DNA of 64,000 nucleotides from Charina bottae (taxonomy: Eukaryota; Chordata; Lepidosauria; Squamata; Charinaidae). The position numbers were made by a program, and so were the translations under genes. The stretch lies in NCBI GenBank assembly GCA_023362775.1, contig JALMGJ010000019.1:5063501-5127500 (forward strand). Direction: 5' to 3'. Below, piece by piece: positions 34,051-44,821 of the stretch. Within the stretch, counting starts at the first letter, position 1, and every line of letters begins with the position of its first letter. The notes under the pieces are model-generated. The model was not told where the DNA came from. It ran no database searches and saw only the letters and a program-made list of their open reading frames with translations.

Positions 34051-34214
34051 AAGTACAGGTAGTCCTCATTTTGCGACCACAATTGGAAATGGCAACTTGG
34101 TCATTAAGTGAAGCAGTTGCTAAGTGAAACCGCAGCTGTACTTATGATCTTACTTCAGTTTTCCTTTGCTTTACAGACTGGTGAAGGTCGTAAATGTGAG
34201 GATTGGTTGCAAAG

Positions 34215-34954
34215 TTTATTTTATTTATTTTATTTATTTATTATTTCAATTTATTCCCCGCCCATCTCCCTTGCAAGGGACTCTGGGCGGGTTACAACAA
34301 TTGAAAGTTTAAAAACTATAAAAATATCCTCTAAAAATACAATAATAAATAATACTATACAGTAATAAATTATCTAAATCCAAGATGGATTGGAGACCGT
34401 GGTATAGATTGTATTCCTACGGGGCCAGCCAACCCCAGGAGGCACTGCCACCTCTGTCATCCTAGGCTCGATGGCAGAGCCAGGTCTTGAGGGCCTTCCG
34501 GAAGGCCAGGAGTGAGGGGGCGAGTCTCACCTCCGGGGGCAAGATGTTCCATAAGGCGGGCGCTATCGCAGAGAAGGCACGTCTCCTGGACCCCGCCAGA
34601 TGGAAGTCTCTTGTTGAGGGGGTCCGAAGCATGCCCTCCCTGCATGCACGGGTGGGGCGGGCCGACGTTATCGGGACGAGACGGTCCCTCAGGTACCCTG
34701 GCCCTATGCCATATAGGGCTTTAAAGGTAATCACCAACACCTTGAATTGGACCCGGAAGCAAACTGGTAGCCAATGCAGCTCGCGTAGCAGAGGTGTTAC
34801 ATGTGCCGATCTCATGGCACCCATAACTGCTCGCGCCGCAGCATTCTGAACCAGCTGAATCTTCCGGATACTCTTCAGGGGTAGCCCCATGTAGAGCGCA
34901 TTACAGTAATCTATACGGGAGATGACAAGGGCGTGAGTGAGTGTTCGGAGGGCT
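34215..34954 (-). mobile_element. L2/L3-group LINE 3' end inserted in a MITE
   Basis: The minus strand runs from an AAAT tail at the left (34215-34245) and the 3' UTR (plus-strand cgcccatctcccttgcaagg) to a truncation at 34954. Its coding part is the pseudogene at 34462-34950. At most 4 bp (aaag) are shared at the junctions, so there is no clear target duplication. Confidence 0.87.
34462..34950 (-). pseudogene. LINE reverse-transcriptase C-terminal fragment, open frame
   Basis: About 160 codons without a stop: DYCNALYMGLPLKSIRK, LQLVQNAAARAV-like block, SAHVTPLLRELHWLPVC, GPGYLRDRLVPITSARP and ALWNILPPEVRLAPSL, ending in LKTWLCHRA. It is almost the same protein as the copy at 6108-6932, so the two probably came from closely related active sources. 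The catalytic domain is absent. Confidence 0.87.
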
Positions 34955-35155
34955 GAAAAAGTTACTTTTTCATTGCTGTCGTAACTGAATGGTCGCTAAA
35001 TGAGGCAGTCACTAAATGAGGACTACCTGTATTTGGCTACAAATTTTTACAACACAATCAATCATGATCTGAAATTAAACTAACCTCAACATAAGAGGAG
35101 AAAAAAAACACACTATTAATTCAGATGTATTATTCAACACTACAACTAGACTGGA

Positions 35156-35489
35156 TGTGATGATCCTTAGCTGGCAATCAGTACTCCTCACACGAGACAT
35201 GTTGGAATCGAAAGGAATCTTTATTACAGCTCGTGGTCCATAACACTTTAGAGATTCAAGTAACTACAGTTCTACAAGTTACAATATAAGTACATTCCTC
35301 CCCCCGCCTTTTCCAACAAGTTTGTCCAAGCCGCTGCCTCCTTTCATCTCGCGCCTCTTTTGTTCTAAGTACCCTGTCCAGTGCGCTTGGTGCTGAATCC
35401 ACATCGGCCGTCTCTTTCCTGCAGGTCTGCCAGCGCTGCCCAGCTGGTGTCATGTCCCAATGGCTCCGTGGCAGGGGCCATTCGTGACA
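35156..35489 (-). mobile_element. Probable solo LTR
   Basis: Minus strand, ~334 bp, starts TGTCACGAATGGCC and ends AAGGATCATCACA. A poly-A signal in ctgtaataaagattcc lies about 70 bp before the end. The flanking 5-mers ctgga and ctgaa match at 4 of 5 bases. The layout fits a gypsy or retrovirus-like LTR left by recombination. No internal region is present. Confidence 0.68.
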
Positions 35490-37095
35490 CTGAAAGACTA
35501 GTACATCCATTATAGATTTTAGGATCAACATTTGCTATTTTTCTCCAATCACAAATACACTAAGAGACATGTTGCTGAAAGACATGTGCCAGAGTGATAA
35601 TTATATTTTATGGATGTTTGAGCCACCCACAACCACAACCATCTACCCAGTAATCCAGGAGTAATTTTCTGGAGCATTGGGCACCGATGGGTGGGACTAT
35701 GCAATCCCTTTGCAAATGTAGTCCTCCATGAAGTGGAGAACATCCATTGGCAGAACAGCAGACTTGATGAATACTTAATTACCTCTTTATACACTTTATA
35801 CTCTGACAAGATACTGACACGTATTCTTATACTAGAACTCTCCTCAGCATAAACTTCTCTCCCTACCCCTCTCCAAGAGAAGAAGAAAGTGAGACAGTGC
35901 AACCAATTTTTAAGGTAGAAGTGAAGAATCTCTGATCTTCCAGGTAAAATACAACTTGCAGCAAACTTGCTGCAAACTATCAGTGGTGAAGGGTTTGGAA
36001 AACCATAGTCCAGGAACATCTAGATGACTAGAGGTTCCTTCTCTTTTTCTTTCTTTCTCTCTGTTCAGTTTTTCTAAAAATCAAGGCACAATGTTGTAAC
36101 TGGGAAATTACATCTTTAAGTGGAATTTGGTCTTAACGAGTTCATGAATTTAAATCTTGCGTAAGACACACGATAGAGTTGACTGAAGATATGCATATCC
36201 CTCTTAAACTTTAATGCTTCTTGAGTGGGTTCTGGACTTTAAAAGCACAGGTTTGTAATACAGTGTTTGTAATATATAGGCTTTGCATTTCAACTTGCAG
36301 CTAATTATTATTCCATCATTTTTTTTTTTTTTTAAAAAAGGCTTTTGCACTCGATTCTAGAGCTAAATATACAGCACCATTTTGTGCCCAAGGCCTTGTA
36401 AATGTGTAGTTGCTGGAATTATTGGCATTTTACTCCTTTCAACTCACAATCCACTTGATAATTCTTTAGTTCACCATGCACATGGCAGAAATACAATAAA
36501 TATATCATCTTTAGCAAAATCACTTGTTATCCCCCTTGTTTTCTTCAGCTGTCTAGCCACGCCTTCTGAAGGCACTGTATATCATGCACAGATGTAAACT
36601 TTATAGTTTATAGTGAATGGTTTTGAAACAAGTCACAGCTCTTTTTAATTTCATTAGTTCTGAAAGTATATCCTTTTAAAAAGAAAGCTTATGAAGTATA
36701 TTAGCCTGGAATGGCATGTTTTAGTATTCTGACTCACCAGAATGTCAGGTGCTGCCTTTTTACAGCCCTCCCTTAGAAGAACCTTCTGTTATTCATCACC
36801 TCTATTAGATATTTTGGGATCCTAACCAAAGTAAAATATTATGATCTGCCCATGATGATTTATGAACATACTGAACCAAAGATAATTTGAATCTTGCTGC
36901 CACCAGTCCAAGCAGAATATGGTTTCTATAAATATGTCTCCAAATACCTTAAGTCAGCTCTATCAGCTCTGACATAACATCCCATAACTGTGCTTCTTGG
37001 TGGCCCAAGAATAGTGGGTCACAAGGTTGGAAACAACCCATAATACCCCAGGAACAGCTGGTTAACTCACCAGTTCTGCATGTGGGTGTGGGTGG
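35490..37095. other. No recognised feature
   Basis: AT-rich unique-looking DNA with a T15/A6 run at 36320-36340. No exon is recognisable. Confidence 0.35.
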
Positions 37096-37101
37096 GTGTG
37101 T

Positions 37102-37107
<6 letters not shown>

Positions 37108-37179
<72 letters not shown>

Positions 37180-37202
37180 CACACACACACACACACACAC
37201 AC
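37108..37202. repeat. Compound (GT)n-(CTGT)n-(CA)n microsatellite
   Basis: (GT)n at 37108-37136, about nine ctgt units to 37172, then (AC)n at 37180-37202. The GT and CA arms could fold back on each other. Confidence 0.95.
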
Positions 37203-37284
37203 CCAATGAAATACGAAAAATTCAATATCCTATCCTGGTAGAATATCCTACATACAGTAAGCACTTTTACTTCTCTTTGTCACT

Positions 37285-37465
37285 AATATTGAACCTAAGC
37301 AGTTCAACCCCTGGTGATTCCATGGACTGATCCCTGCAGTTTTCAGTGCCTTCCTTCAGGATGCTCATTTCAACCTTCCAGCCTAGACTACAGCCCTGGA
37401 ATTTCCAAATGGTCTGATCAAGTACAAACCTGCTGAGTTTCAGAGCTCAAGATTGACCAGGGAGA
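37285..37465 (-). mobile_element. 5S rRNA-derived SINE
   Basis: Minus strand: gagctctgaaactcagcagg, then tttgtacttgatcagaccat, then ttccagggctgtagtctagg. This follows the 5S order 'agctaagcagg - tagtacttggatgggagacc - ataccgggtgctgtaggct'. It is clearer than the copies at 14655 and 18890. Confidence 0.82.
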
Positions 37466-37469
37466 ATTT

Positions 37470-37990
37470 CAAGTGCTTCTTTCATTATTTTTTCCTGAAT
37501 TAAAATTGGAAATCTTGCAACTATGTTATGAGGAAGTATTTTTACTCCCTTAGCTTAATTTTACTTTTATCTATTTTGTTTTGCTTCATTTTTTTTCATT
37601 CTCTTTTGCTTACTTTTTATGTGTGTAAATTTTAACTGGCAGGCCTATGTGGTGGTTTTATTGCTCTTATTGTATTTGAGCCTGCTTTTATGTGTTGTTT
37701 TAATGTTGTAGTTATTTTTCTGGTCATTGACCATAAATAAATAAATACAGTATTTTAGAATAATTAATAGGCCATAACATGCAAGCCTTGACTGCAATTC
37801 TGGGCAATATGCAAGAACTGCTGAACAACATCAGGAATATTTGAATTCAATGCTATGTAACTGGAAAACTGCTCCAAAAATGGATCTAGTCAAAAGTTAA
37901 ATTTTGGAAAGCAAACTTAATTGAAAGGAAATTGAATCGGGCATCAGGTCCGTCAAGCCTGTTCGGTATAGTTGGAGCTTATTTTGAGAT
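37470..37990. other. No recognised feature
   Basis: T-rich sequence with a short aaataaataaa at 37733-37745. No gene signal is visible. Confidence 0.3.
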
Positions 37991-37996
37991 AGTAGT

Positions 37997-38034
37997 TAGA
38001 CAGTCAGTCAGTCAGTCAGTCAGTCAGACAGACA

Positions 38035-38074
<40 letters not shown>
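37997..38074. repeat. (CAGT)n-(CAGA)n-(CA)n microsatellite
   Basis: Seven cagt-type units, three caga units, then about 18 ca units. Confidence 0.95.
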
Positions 38075-38076
<2 letters not shown>

Positions 38077-38092
38077 GGAAATATATTGCATA

Positions 38093-38428
38093 AAAGGTAA
38101 AGGTTCCCCCCGCATATTTGTGCAGTCGTGCCCGACTCTAGGGGCCGGTGCTCATCTCCGTTTCTTAGCAAAGAGCCAGCACTGTCCAAAGACGCTTCCA
38201 CGGTCATGTGGCCGGCATGATGCATGCGGAATGCTGTTACCTACCCACCGAAGTGGTACCTATTATTCTACTTGCATTTGCATGCTTTCAAATTGCTAGG
38301 TTGGCAAGAGCTGGGGTGAGTGCGGTAGCTCACTCTGTCATGCGGGACTAGGGATTCGAACCTCCGAACTTGCGATCTTCCGATCGACAAGCCTGGCGTC
38401 TTACCCACTGAGCCACCATGCCCCTTTC
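38093..38428 (-). mobile_element. Sauria SINE with perfect 13-bp target duplication
   Basis: Full length on the minus strand, from ggggcatggtggctcagtgg to the ACCTTTACC tail. The flanks aatatattgcata (38080-38092 and 38429-38441) are identical, so the boundaries are firm and the insertion is fairly recent. Confidence 0.93.
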
Positions 38429-38604
38429 AATATATTGCATATATATTGAAAAATAAGAACAGATCTAAAAGGAGGCCAATGCAGTTAATGAGCAGATTCA
38501 AATTGGCTAGAAAAAACTCCCTTTCAAAAGTGAGTCTTATTCAAAATAAATAGAAACACAACTTATGGCAAAGTACATATAAATAAAATGATGTACTAAA
38601 TTAA

Positions 38605-38605
<1 letters not shown>

Positions 38606-38639
<34 letters not shown>
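38606..38639. repeat. (AC)n microsatellite
   Basis: About 17 ac units. Confidence 0.95.
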
Positions 38640-38641
<2 letters not shown>

Positions 38642-39380
38642 GATGCACAAACATAAGAATATCTAAATATATAAAAAGTAGGAAACCAAGGGATGAGATT
38701 TGACCATTAGATGACAAAAATGCAAGAGTTATTAAGGAGACTACAGTAAATTATTTATTTTCCACTGGCCATATCATAAACAAACACATACCAAAATGAA
38801 ATAATCATAATTAAGAATTTAGTTTCACAACACAGTCCTTTCTGACAAAACTTTAAAAGGTTGTGGTTACATCCAACCAGAAGATCAGTCACTGATGTAT
38901 TAATACTTATTTTTCTTTTTTAATTTCCCAAGATATAATTCAGTGTTTGAAACTCAAATCAATCTGGTCACAAACCAGTAAGTTTTTTTATCCCCTGCAG
39001 AACTCATGAAATTAAGTCAGCTTGGGGCATATTATCTACTTCTTATGTAATCAAAGTGGGGAAAGGAATAAGAGATTTGAAAAAAGAACTAAACACTTTT
39101 ACTAAAAATGAGGAAAAAATGGGTAATATATAATGAACAGGGAATTGGAACATCTTTCCTATGAAAGCTTACAGCTTGGAAGTATTCAATTTGGCGAAAA
39201 AAGAAACAATGTTATAAAATTGTCAATTGGATCAGAAAAGATAGCAAGAGATAAATTTCTCCTTTGCCTCTCAGAACGTATCCAATAAAGTAGAGTGGAA
39301 CTAGAAAGAGACAGGAAATCATTTTCTTGCATAAGTTATAATTACTTTCTGGAATTAATGTTACAAAATGTGTTAATAGC
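38640..39380. other. No recognised feature
   Basis: AT-rich with no coding or repeat signal that I recognise. Confidence 0.3.
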
Positions 39381-39713
39381 TAAAGGTAAAGGTACCCCCC
39401 ACACATTTGTGCAGTCGTGTCCGACTCTAGGGGCCGGTGCTCATCTCCGTTTGTTAGCCGAAGAGCCAGCGTTGTCCGAAGACGCTTCCGCGGTCATGTG
39501 GCTGCATGACATGCGCGGAATGCTGTTACCATCCCACCGAAGTGGTACCTATTAATCTACTTGCATTTGCATGCTTTCGAATTGCTAGGTTGGCAAGAGC
39601 TGGAGCTAGTGAGGGAGCTCACTCTGCACGCAGGGCTAGGGATTGGAACCTCCGAACTTGCGATCTTCCAATCGACAAGCCTGGCGTCTTACCCGCTGAG
39701 CCACCACGCCTCC
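39381..39713 (-). mobile_element. Sauria SINE, full length
   Basis: The head at the right end is ggaggcgtggtggctcagcg and the tail at the left is acctttacctttagc. It is nearly identical to the copy at 56774. I see no clear target duplication. Confidence 0.9.
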
Positions 39714-39734
39714 TCAAATCTAATAAATAATATT

Positions 39735-39856
39735 ATTTAACTTATAATATATATATATATATATTAATAACTAATTAATATATTAATTATCATATAATAT
39801 ATTTAATTAATTAATTAATAATAATATATTTAATTAATTAATTATAATATAATATA

Positions 39857-39896
<40 letters not shown>

Positions 39897-39985
39897 TATA
39901 TATATATATATTGTATATATATATATATATATATTGTATATATATATATATATTGTATATATATTATAATAAATATTGTTAATAG
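39735..39985. repeat. AT-rich low-complexity block, (TA)n and (TTAA)n
   Basis: About 250 bp of ta and ttaatta repeats abut the head of the Sauria SINE, with periodic ttgtatata units at 39908-39960. Confidence 0.95.
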
Positions 39986-40127
39986 CTAGGGATAGGCAAA
40001 ATCTCTCTATTTCCCTTTTACTGAGATGTTTATGTTTCCATTTTCTTTATTTTGTCCCCACCTTCATATCAATGTATAAATTGAACAAACAAACAGGATA
40101 GGAAAAAGAAAAGCCAGCACTGAGTTT

Positions 40128-40130
<3 letters not shown>

Positions 40131-40166
<36 letters not shown>
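40131..40166. repeat. (AC)n microsatellite
   Basis: About 17 ac units. Confidence 0.95.
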
Positions 40167-40170
<4 letters not shown>

Positions 40171-40349
40171 CTTTTCCTTAGATATGGGTGTTCCTTGGCT
40201 GCCTTCTGTCCCTCCTTCTTACACATAGTGGACATTTTGATACACATGCGTGTTCTAATTGATCTATAAATTTGGAAATGCAAATCAGGTAAATTGTATA
40301 AGAAATGAGACAGGAGACATCCACCTTTACTGATAGCTATAGCCTAGAT

Positions 40350-40612
40350 TAGAGCTTTCCAAACTTTTCATGTTGGTGACACACTTTTTAGACATGCATC
40401 ATTTTGCAACACACTCTTACAGCAAGGCACAAGGCAGGCACTAGGACATGCGCAGAATCCTGGCAGGGCAGGTTTGGAGGCAGCGAGGCACAAGGCAGGC
40501 ACTAGGACCTGCATGGAATCCTGGCAGGGCTCTGAGGCAGCAGCAGCCGCGACACACCCAGACACTGCAGCCGACACACTAACGTGTCCAACAAACAGAT
40601 TGGAAAGCTCTG
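40350..40612 (+). mobile_element. hAT (Buster-like) MITE
   Basis: 263 bp. The termini are tagagctttcc and ggaaagctctg, with a perfect 8-bp duplication gcctagat (40342-40349 and 40613-40620). The interior holds two copies of a ~60-bp unit containing aaggcaggcactaggac. It is almost identical to the element at 58475. Confidence 0.9.
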
Positions 40613-40620
40613 GCCTAGAT

Positions 40621-41007
40621 AATGTTAGGTGATTGGACAAATTCACAGATAGAGCTAATGCTTGCTATCTGGAGCATTTGTTAGACAGAATTCCTGCCTG
40701 AGTCAAACGCCATTGCATTATCAGTTGCCCAAAATGGATGAGAACATTAGGGTATTTCAGCCTTTATTCTTTCCAGAACATGTGATTAGCCACTGTAAGA
40801 AACACGATTTTTTAATTAGATGCTTGGTCTGGTATCGCAAAGGTTTTCTCATGATCAATAAGAAGAAAATGGTACTTGGTGTGTATTCAGATTTGCAAAC
40901 TGTAGACAGAATAATTTTCTATAGAGTATCAGAATGCTCTGTGTATGCCAAGAAAATATAGTGGGTTTTTTTTAAAGTGCATACCCAATCATCCCAAGGG
41001 CTTAGGA

Positions 41008-41038
<31 letters not shown>

Positions 41039-42935
41039 ATTAAATTTTTCACTTTGTGATACATTTCCACTCAGCCAGACATATAGTTATCAAAGTATCT
41101 GCATAGCTTTTTTCTTTTCTTTGGGAGGGTAAGAGGTTATCAGTGCAATTTAATTACCAATTATTGCAGCCTAGATATTTTGTATGATTTCCCCAAACCA
41201 TTAGGTTAATTAGGATGCACTGAACCTCCTGTTCTTAAACCTGATGAAATCTTCATTGTTCTAATCTGGTTTTGATCTTACTAAGCAAGAAAATAAAACG
41301 CTAATTAGAACGTGTCTCAGTGTATGTGTATGTAATGTGTGCAGTGTGTGAATGTCTTTGTGTGTGTGTGTGTGTTTTTGTGTGTACATAAGCATGCAAT
41401 CTTATATCAAAATTTAACTTATTTAGATCACTTGATTTATTGTCAAATTCAGGATTCTGTTCTGTTCTTCATATTGCAGTGATTTTCTGCCATACATGTA
41501 GCAAAATGAATAATGGATATAAATACTTGTTTGTGGGCAATAAGTTTTAATTCTTACACTAAATTTTTTGAATATCACTTGTATATGAAAATCACCTGCT
41601 TATCCTCTCTTAGCTCTGATTACAGAAGGGGCCGATGTGCTTCAAAGGGATTTTCTAATTTTATAACATTCTAGATTAAAATGTCTAGTGAATATCACTC
41701 CAGGATATCTATTTGAGTTTCTACTTCCATCAGGCTTTGTAGCTGGAAGCATTTAGATATTATTTAAAAACTTGGCCTTTTTTCCCAAGGTCTATGATAG
41801 GTCAGTGGTGTGCCCATTGGATGTGTACACTTGGTTTTCATAGTGATATGCATTTCTCTATTATTTCTGGGTTATTTGTAGGCATTGTACTGGTTTTAAT
41901 AGCATGTTGCCCATACATTCATCCCTTAAGAAAAACCTAGATCCTTTTCAGAAATATAGAAATCTATTTTGTACATCTTGATGTAGTGGTGGTACCTAAT
42001 ATACAGTAATAATGAAAGGCTCCTATTTCATCATACAGCTCTCTGCTCCTAGATAGTAAATCCTCTGATTTAATATTAGACAAAAGGTTTATATGCTGCT
42101 CTTAATAAGAAGCTTTAAGGGCATTACTCCACACCACAGGAACCCCCTGGTAACAGCAGCATCTCAATTATTTCTATGGCCATATAATCAAATAAATGCA
42201 CAATATTCTTTGATGCAGTCATTATCTTCAAGATTTCTGATCACCTTTATATCATCCAAATTGTTCCTATTCCCCAACTCTAGAAACGAAACACAGAAGA
42301 TATTCTGATCAATGACATCTATTTTAGCAAATAAGCCCAGATACGAGCTTTTAATCCTTTTACACTTTCTTGGTGCGATGAAATATATTAGAATTTGGGT
42401 TTTGATTATTTTAAAAATATATATTTATGTCTGAAAGCTAAGCACTTCCTGCTGAGTCCAGGCAGATGCATCCAAAAGAAGAAAGCTATAATCGGTGCCA
42501 AAGGACCTGCTTTTATTGAAGAAAAAGAAGAAAGCAGATCTTCTACAATTCTTAATCAAAGGCAACAATAAAATGGGACAGATTAATTAACCAGACTTTT
42601 TTCACACTGCTGCTTTAGCAAACCCATCTAAAAATATAGACCTGATATAAGCAAGTAATAATTGTTTAGAGCTCTCTCTCTAATTTATAAAGAAGATCTA
42701 CAAATCCCATCAGATTTTCAGCATTTCTCCATATCTACGTTCCTGGGAAACTGATGCTTAGGTTATGAATCTTCATAGCTGAGCAGGGAAACCTGATGAA
42801 TATGATAAATACCTTTTCTTTAAGCAGAGACACAAATTCCTATCAAAGAAAGGAACAGGCAATATTCTCAGATTAATTTGGGCTGTGTAACACTCTGATT
42901 CCAAGGCAAAAAACTGCTTCAAAGCAACTGAGGTT
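40621..42935. other. No recognised gene
   Basis: AT-rich unique-looking DNA with (TTG)n at 41009-41036 and (GT)n at 41359-41374. I see no mobile element, so part of it may be ancestral non-repetitive sequence. Confidence 0.35.
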
Positions 42936-43214
42936 GCAAAGGTATTTAATTTATTAATTTATTTCAATTTATATGGCTACCCATCTCACCAATGCAATTC
43001 TGGGCAGCCAGTAGGAATTAAAATATAAGCACAATGTATATTAAAAAAAATAAAAACACCATTCCCAGCTGACTGACACAGAGTGGCTCCCAACACACCA
43101 TTCGCCAACAGCGTGGGATTGATTATTCTCCTAGCCCAGTGCGTTCCAAACTGAGTGTCACTCGGACACATTAGTGTGTCAGCTGCAGTGTCTGGGTGTG
43201 TCACGGCTGCTGCT

Positions 43215-43560
43215 GCCTCCGAGCCCTGCCAGGATTCCATGCAGGTCCTAGTGCCTGCCTTGTGCCTTGCTGACTCCAAACCTGCTGTAATTCCGTGCAG
43301 GTCCTAGTGCCTGCCTTGTGCCTTGCTGCCTCCAAACCTGCTGTAATTCCATGCAGGTCCTAGTGCCTGCCTTGTGCCTTGCTGCCTCCAAACCTGCCCT
43401 GCCAGGATTCCACACAGGTCCTAGTGCCTGCCTTGTGCCTTGCTGCCTCCAAACCTGCCCTGCCAGGATTCCACACAGGTCCTAGTGCCTGCCTTGTGCC
43501 TTGCTGCCTCCAAACCTGCTGTGATTCCATGCAGGTCCTAGTTCCTTCCTTGTGCCCTGC
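43215..43560. repeat. 56/61-bp minisatellite inside the hAT MITE
   Basis: Unit starts (gctg[c/a]ctccaaacctg) lie at 43269, 43325, 43381, 43442 and 43503, with a partial unit before and after. Spacing is 56 or 61 bp; the longer form contains ccctgccagg. Confidence 0.88.
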
Positions 43561-43652
43561 TGTGTCGCGAAATGATGCCCTGCTGTAAGAGTGTGTCGTG
43601 AAATGATGCATGTCTAAAAAGTGTGTTACCAACATGAAAAGTTTGGAAAGCT

Positions 43653-44821
43653 GGACTTTCACTTCCGGGTTCTGGTCGGAGCACAGCGAAGAACTGGGGC
43701 TCCTTAGCCTCGATTCCACGGCTAAGCTGTTTGCAGCGATTTGGGAGAAGAAATCGCTGGAAAACTCACACTCAAAGAGAGTGTGATCGGAAGATTAACC
43801 ACAAAGGGTCTCTGAAGTAAATGCCCTCCCCCGACTCCTGTAATTTCCACTGCGGGAGGAGGGAGATGGAGCAATGAAAGGAGACTGGGAAAAAAAACGG
43901 GGCTCTGCAGCAGCCGTGATTCTAACAGATAAGTAGCTGGCCCGACCAGGCTTTTAGTCACTTTTTTTTACTTTTAAACATTATTATTTTTTTATTAAGT
44001 GCTAAGATTTGTATCTGGACTTGATTTATATTTGCTGGTGCTATATTTTTTTCTTGTTAATGGAAGAATAAACGGTGGGAAGAGAAGCTAAGTGGCTTTG
44101 CTAGAAGTGAAAGTGACTTTTACTATTATTTCAGTTTGGTTTGAGTTTTTTACTTATGGACAACTATTGGTATTTCTATTTTTGCTCTCTGGAATACTAT
44201 ATTAAAGCTTGGATTTAAATGGAGTGATTAATACTTTATTTTTTAAGATTTTGATGTTGGGATTACTGAACCCTATTAAAAACTCTTTTATATATACAAG
44301 TTCCTCTTTTTCTTTTTGAACTTTGAACTCTGTTTGGATTTATTTTTCTGAAAAAGTCAAGTTATTTAACGTTTAATTTGGATTATTGGATTATTATATG
44401 GAAAGTAGAGGCTTTTTTACATGTCTCTAGCAACATTTTTTCTTTTTGACTTGTGGTTGGATTGAAGAATTACAAGTGGGAAGGTGAAACCCTGGGAATA
44501 TTTACTATTCTTATCTTTGATTTTGACTACAGGAGAACAAAAAGTCCTAGGCTTTTATCCTTTGAAACACTGTGGACTTTTATATATAAGGGATTATAAA
44601 TGACCTAAGAGGAAAAATTTTAAAGGAGCCTAGTTCTCTCTTTCTTTTTCCTTAACCTTTTGGATATTTGTTTTTTCACCTTTTCTTTTTTCTTTTTATT
44701 ATTTGTAAAAGAATTTTTAATTTTTTTTTTAATTTTTTCCCCTTTTTTAAATAATTTTTGTTATATTGTTATATGGTGCTTTTTCCCCTTTTCTCCCTTT
44801 TTTCTTCTTTTTTGCAGGGCT
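43653..44821 (+). promoter_or_regulatory. L1 5' UTR with long pyrimidine tract and AG
   Basis: The first ~300 bp are GC-richer and begin ggactttcacttccgggt, a plausible internal promoter. The last ~190 bp are dominated by T/C and end ttcttcttttttgcag|ggct, a near-ideal 3' splice site just before the ORF1 ATG. Promoter activity is inferred from the L1 class. Confidence 0.6.

Larger units (their letters stand above)
34054..35031. mobile_element. MITE with 'caggtagtcctc' termini, split by a LINE
   Basis: The left end tacaggtagtcctcatttt and the right end aaatgaggactacctgta are inverted repeats flanked by TA. The inner arms (ggcaacttggtcattaagtg; gtcgctaaatgaggcag) match the sequence often seen in squamate 'gtcctcgacttacgacc' MITEs. 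The two MITE parts are 34054-34214 and 34955-35031. A TA target suggests a Tc1/mariner-type mobiliser, which is an inference. Confidence 0.8.

Noticed and set aside
37108..37202. Regularly spaced repeats that could suggest a CRISPR-like array (also the arrays at 31.4 and 43.2 kb)
   Set aside because: They are microsatellites or contiguous tandem repeats without unique spacers, in a eukaryotic genome.
37400..37465. Possible 5S rRNA gene
   Set aside because: Only part of 5S is present, with many substitutions and a SINE body attached.
44660..44821. N-terminal extension of L1 ORF1 rich in F and I, like a membrane segment
   Set aside because: There is no ATG; the open frame is the T-rich 5' UTR. 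The ATG at 44822 gives the normal ORF1 start.
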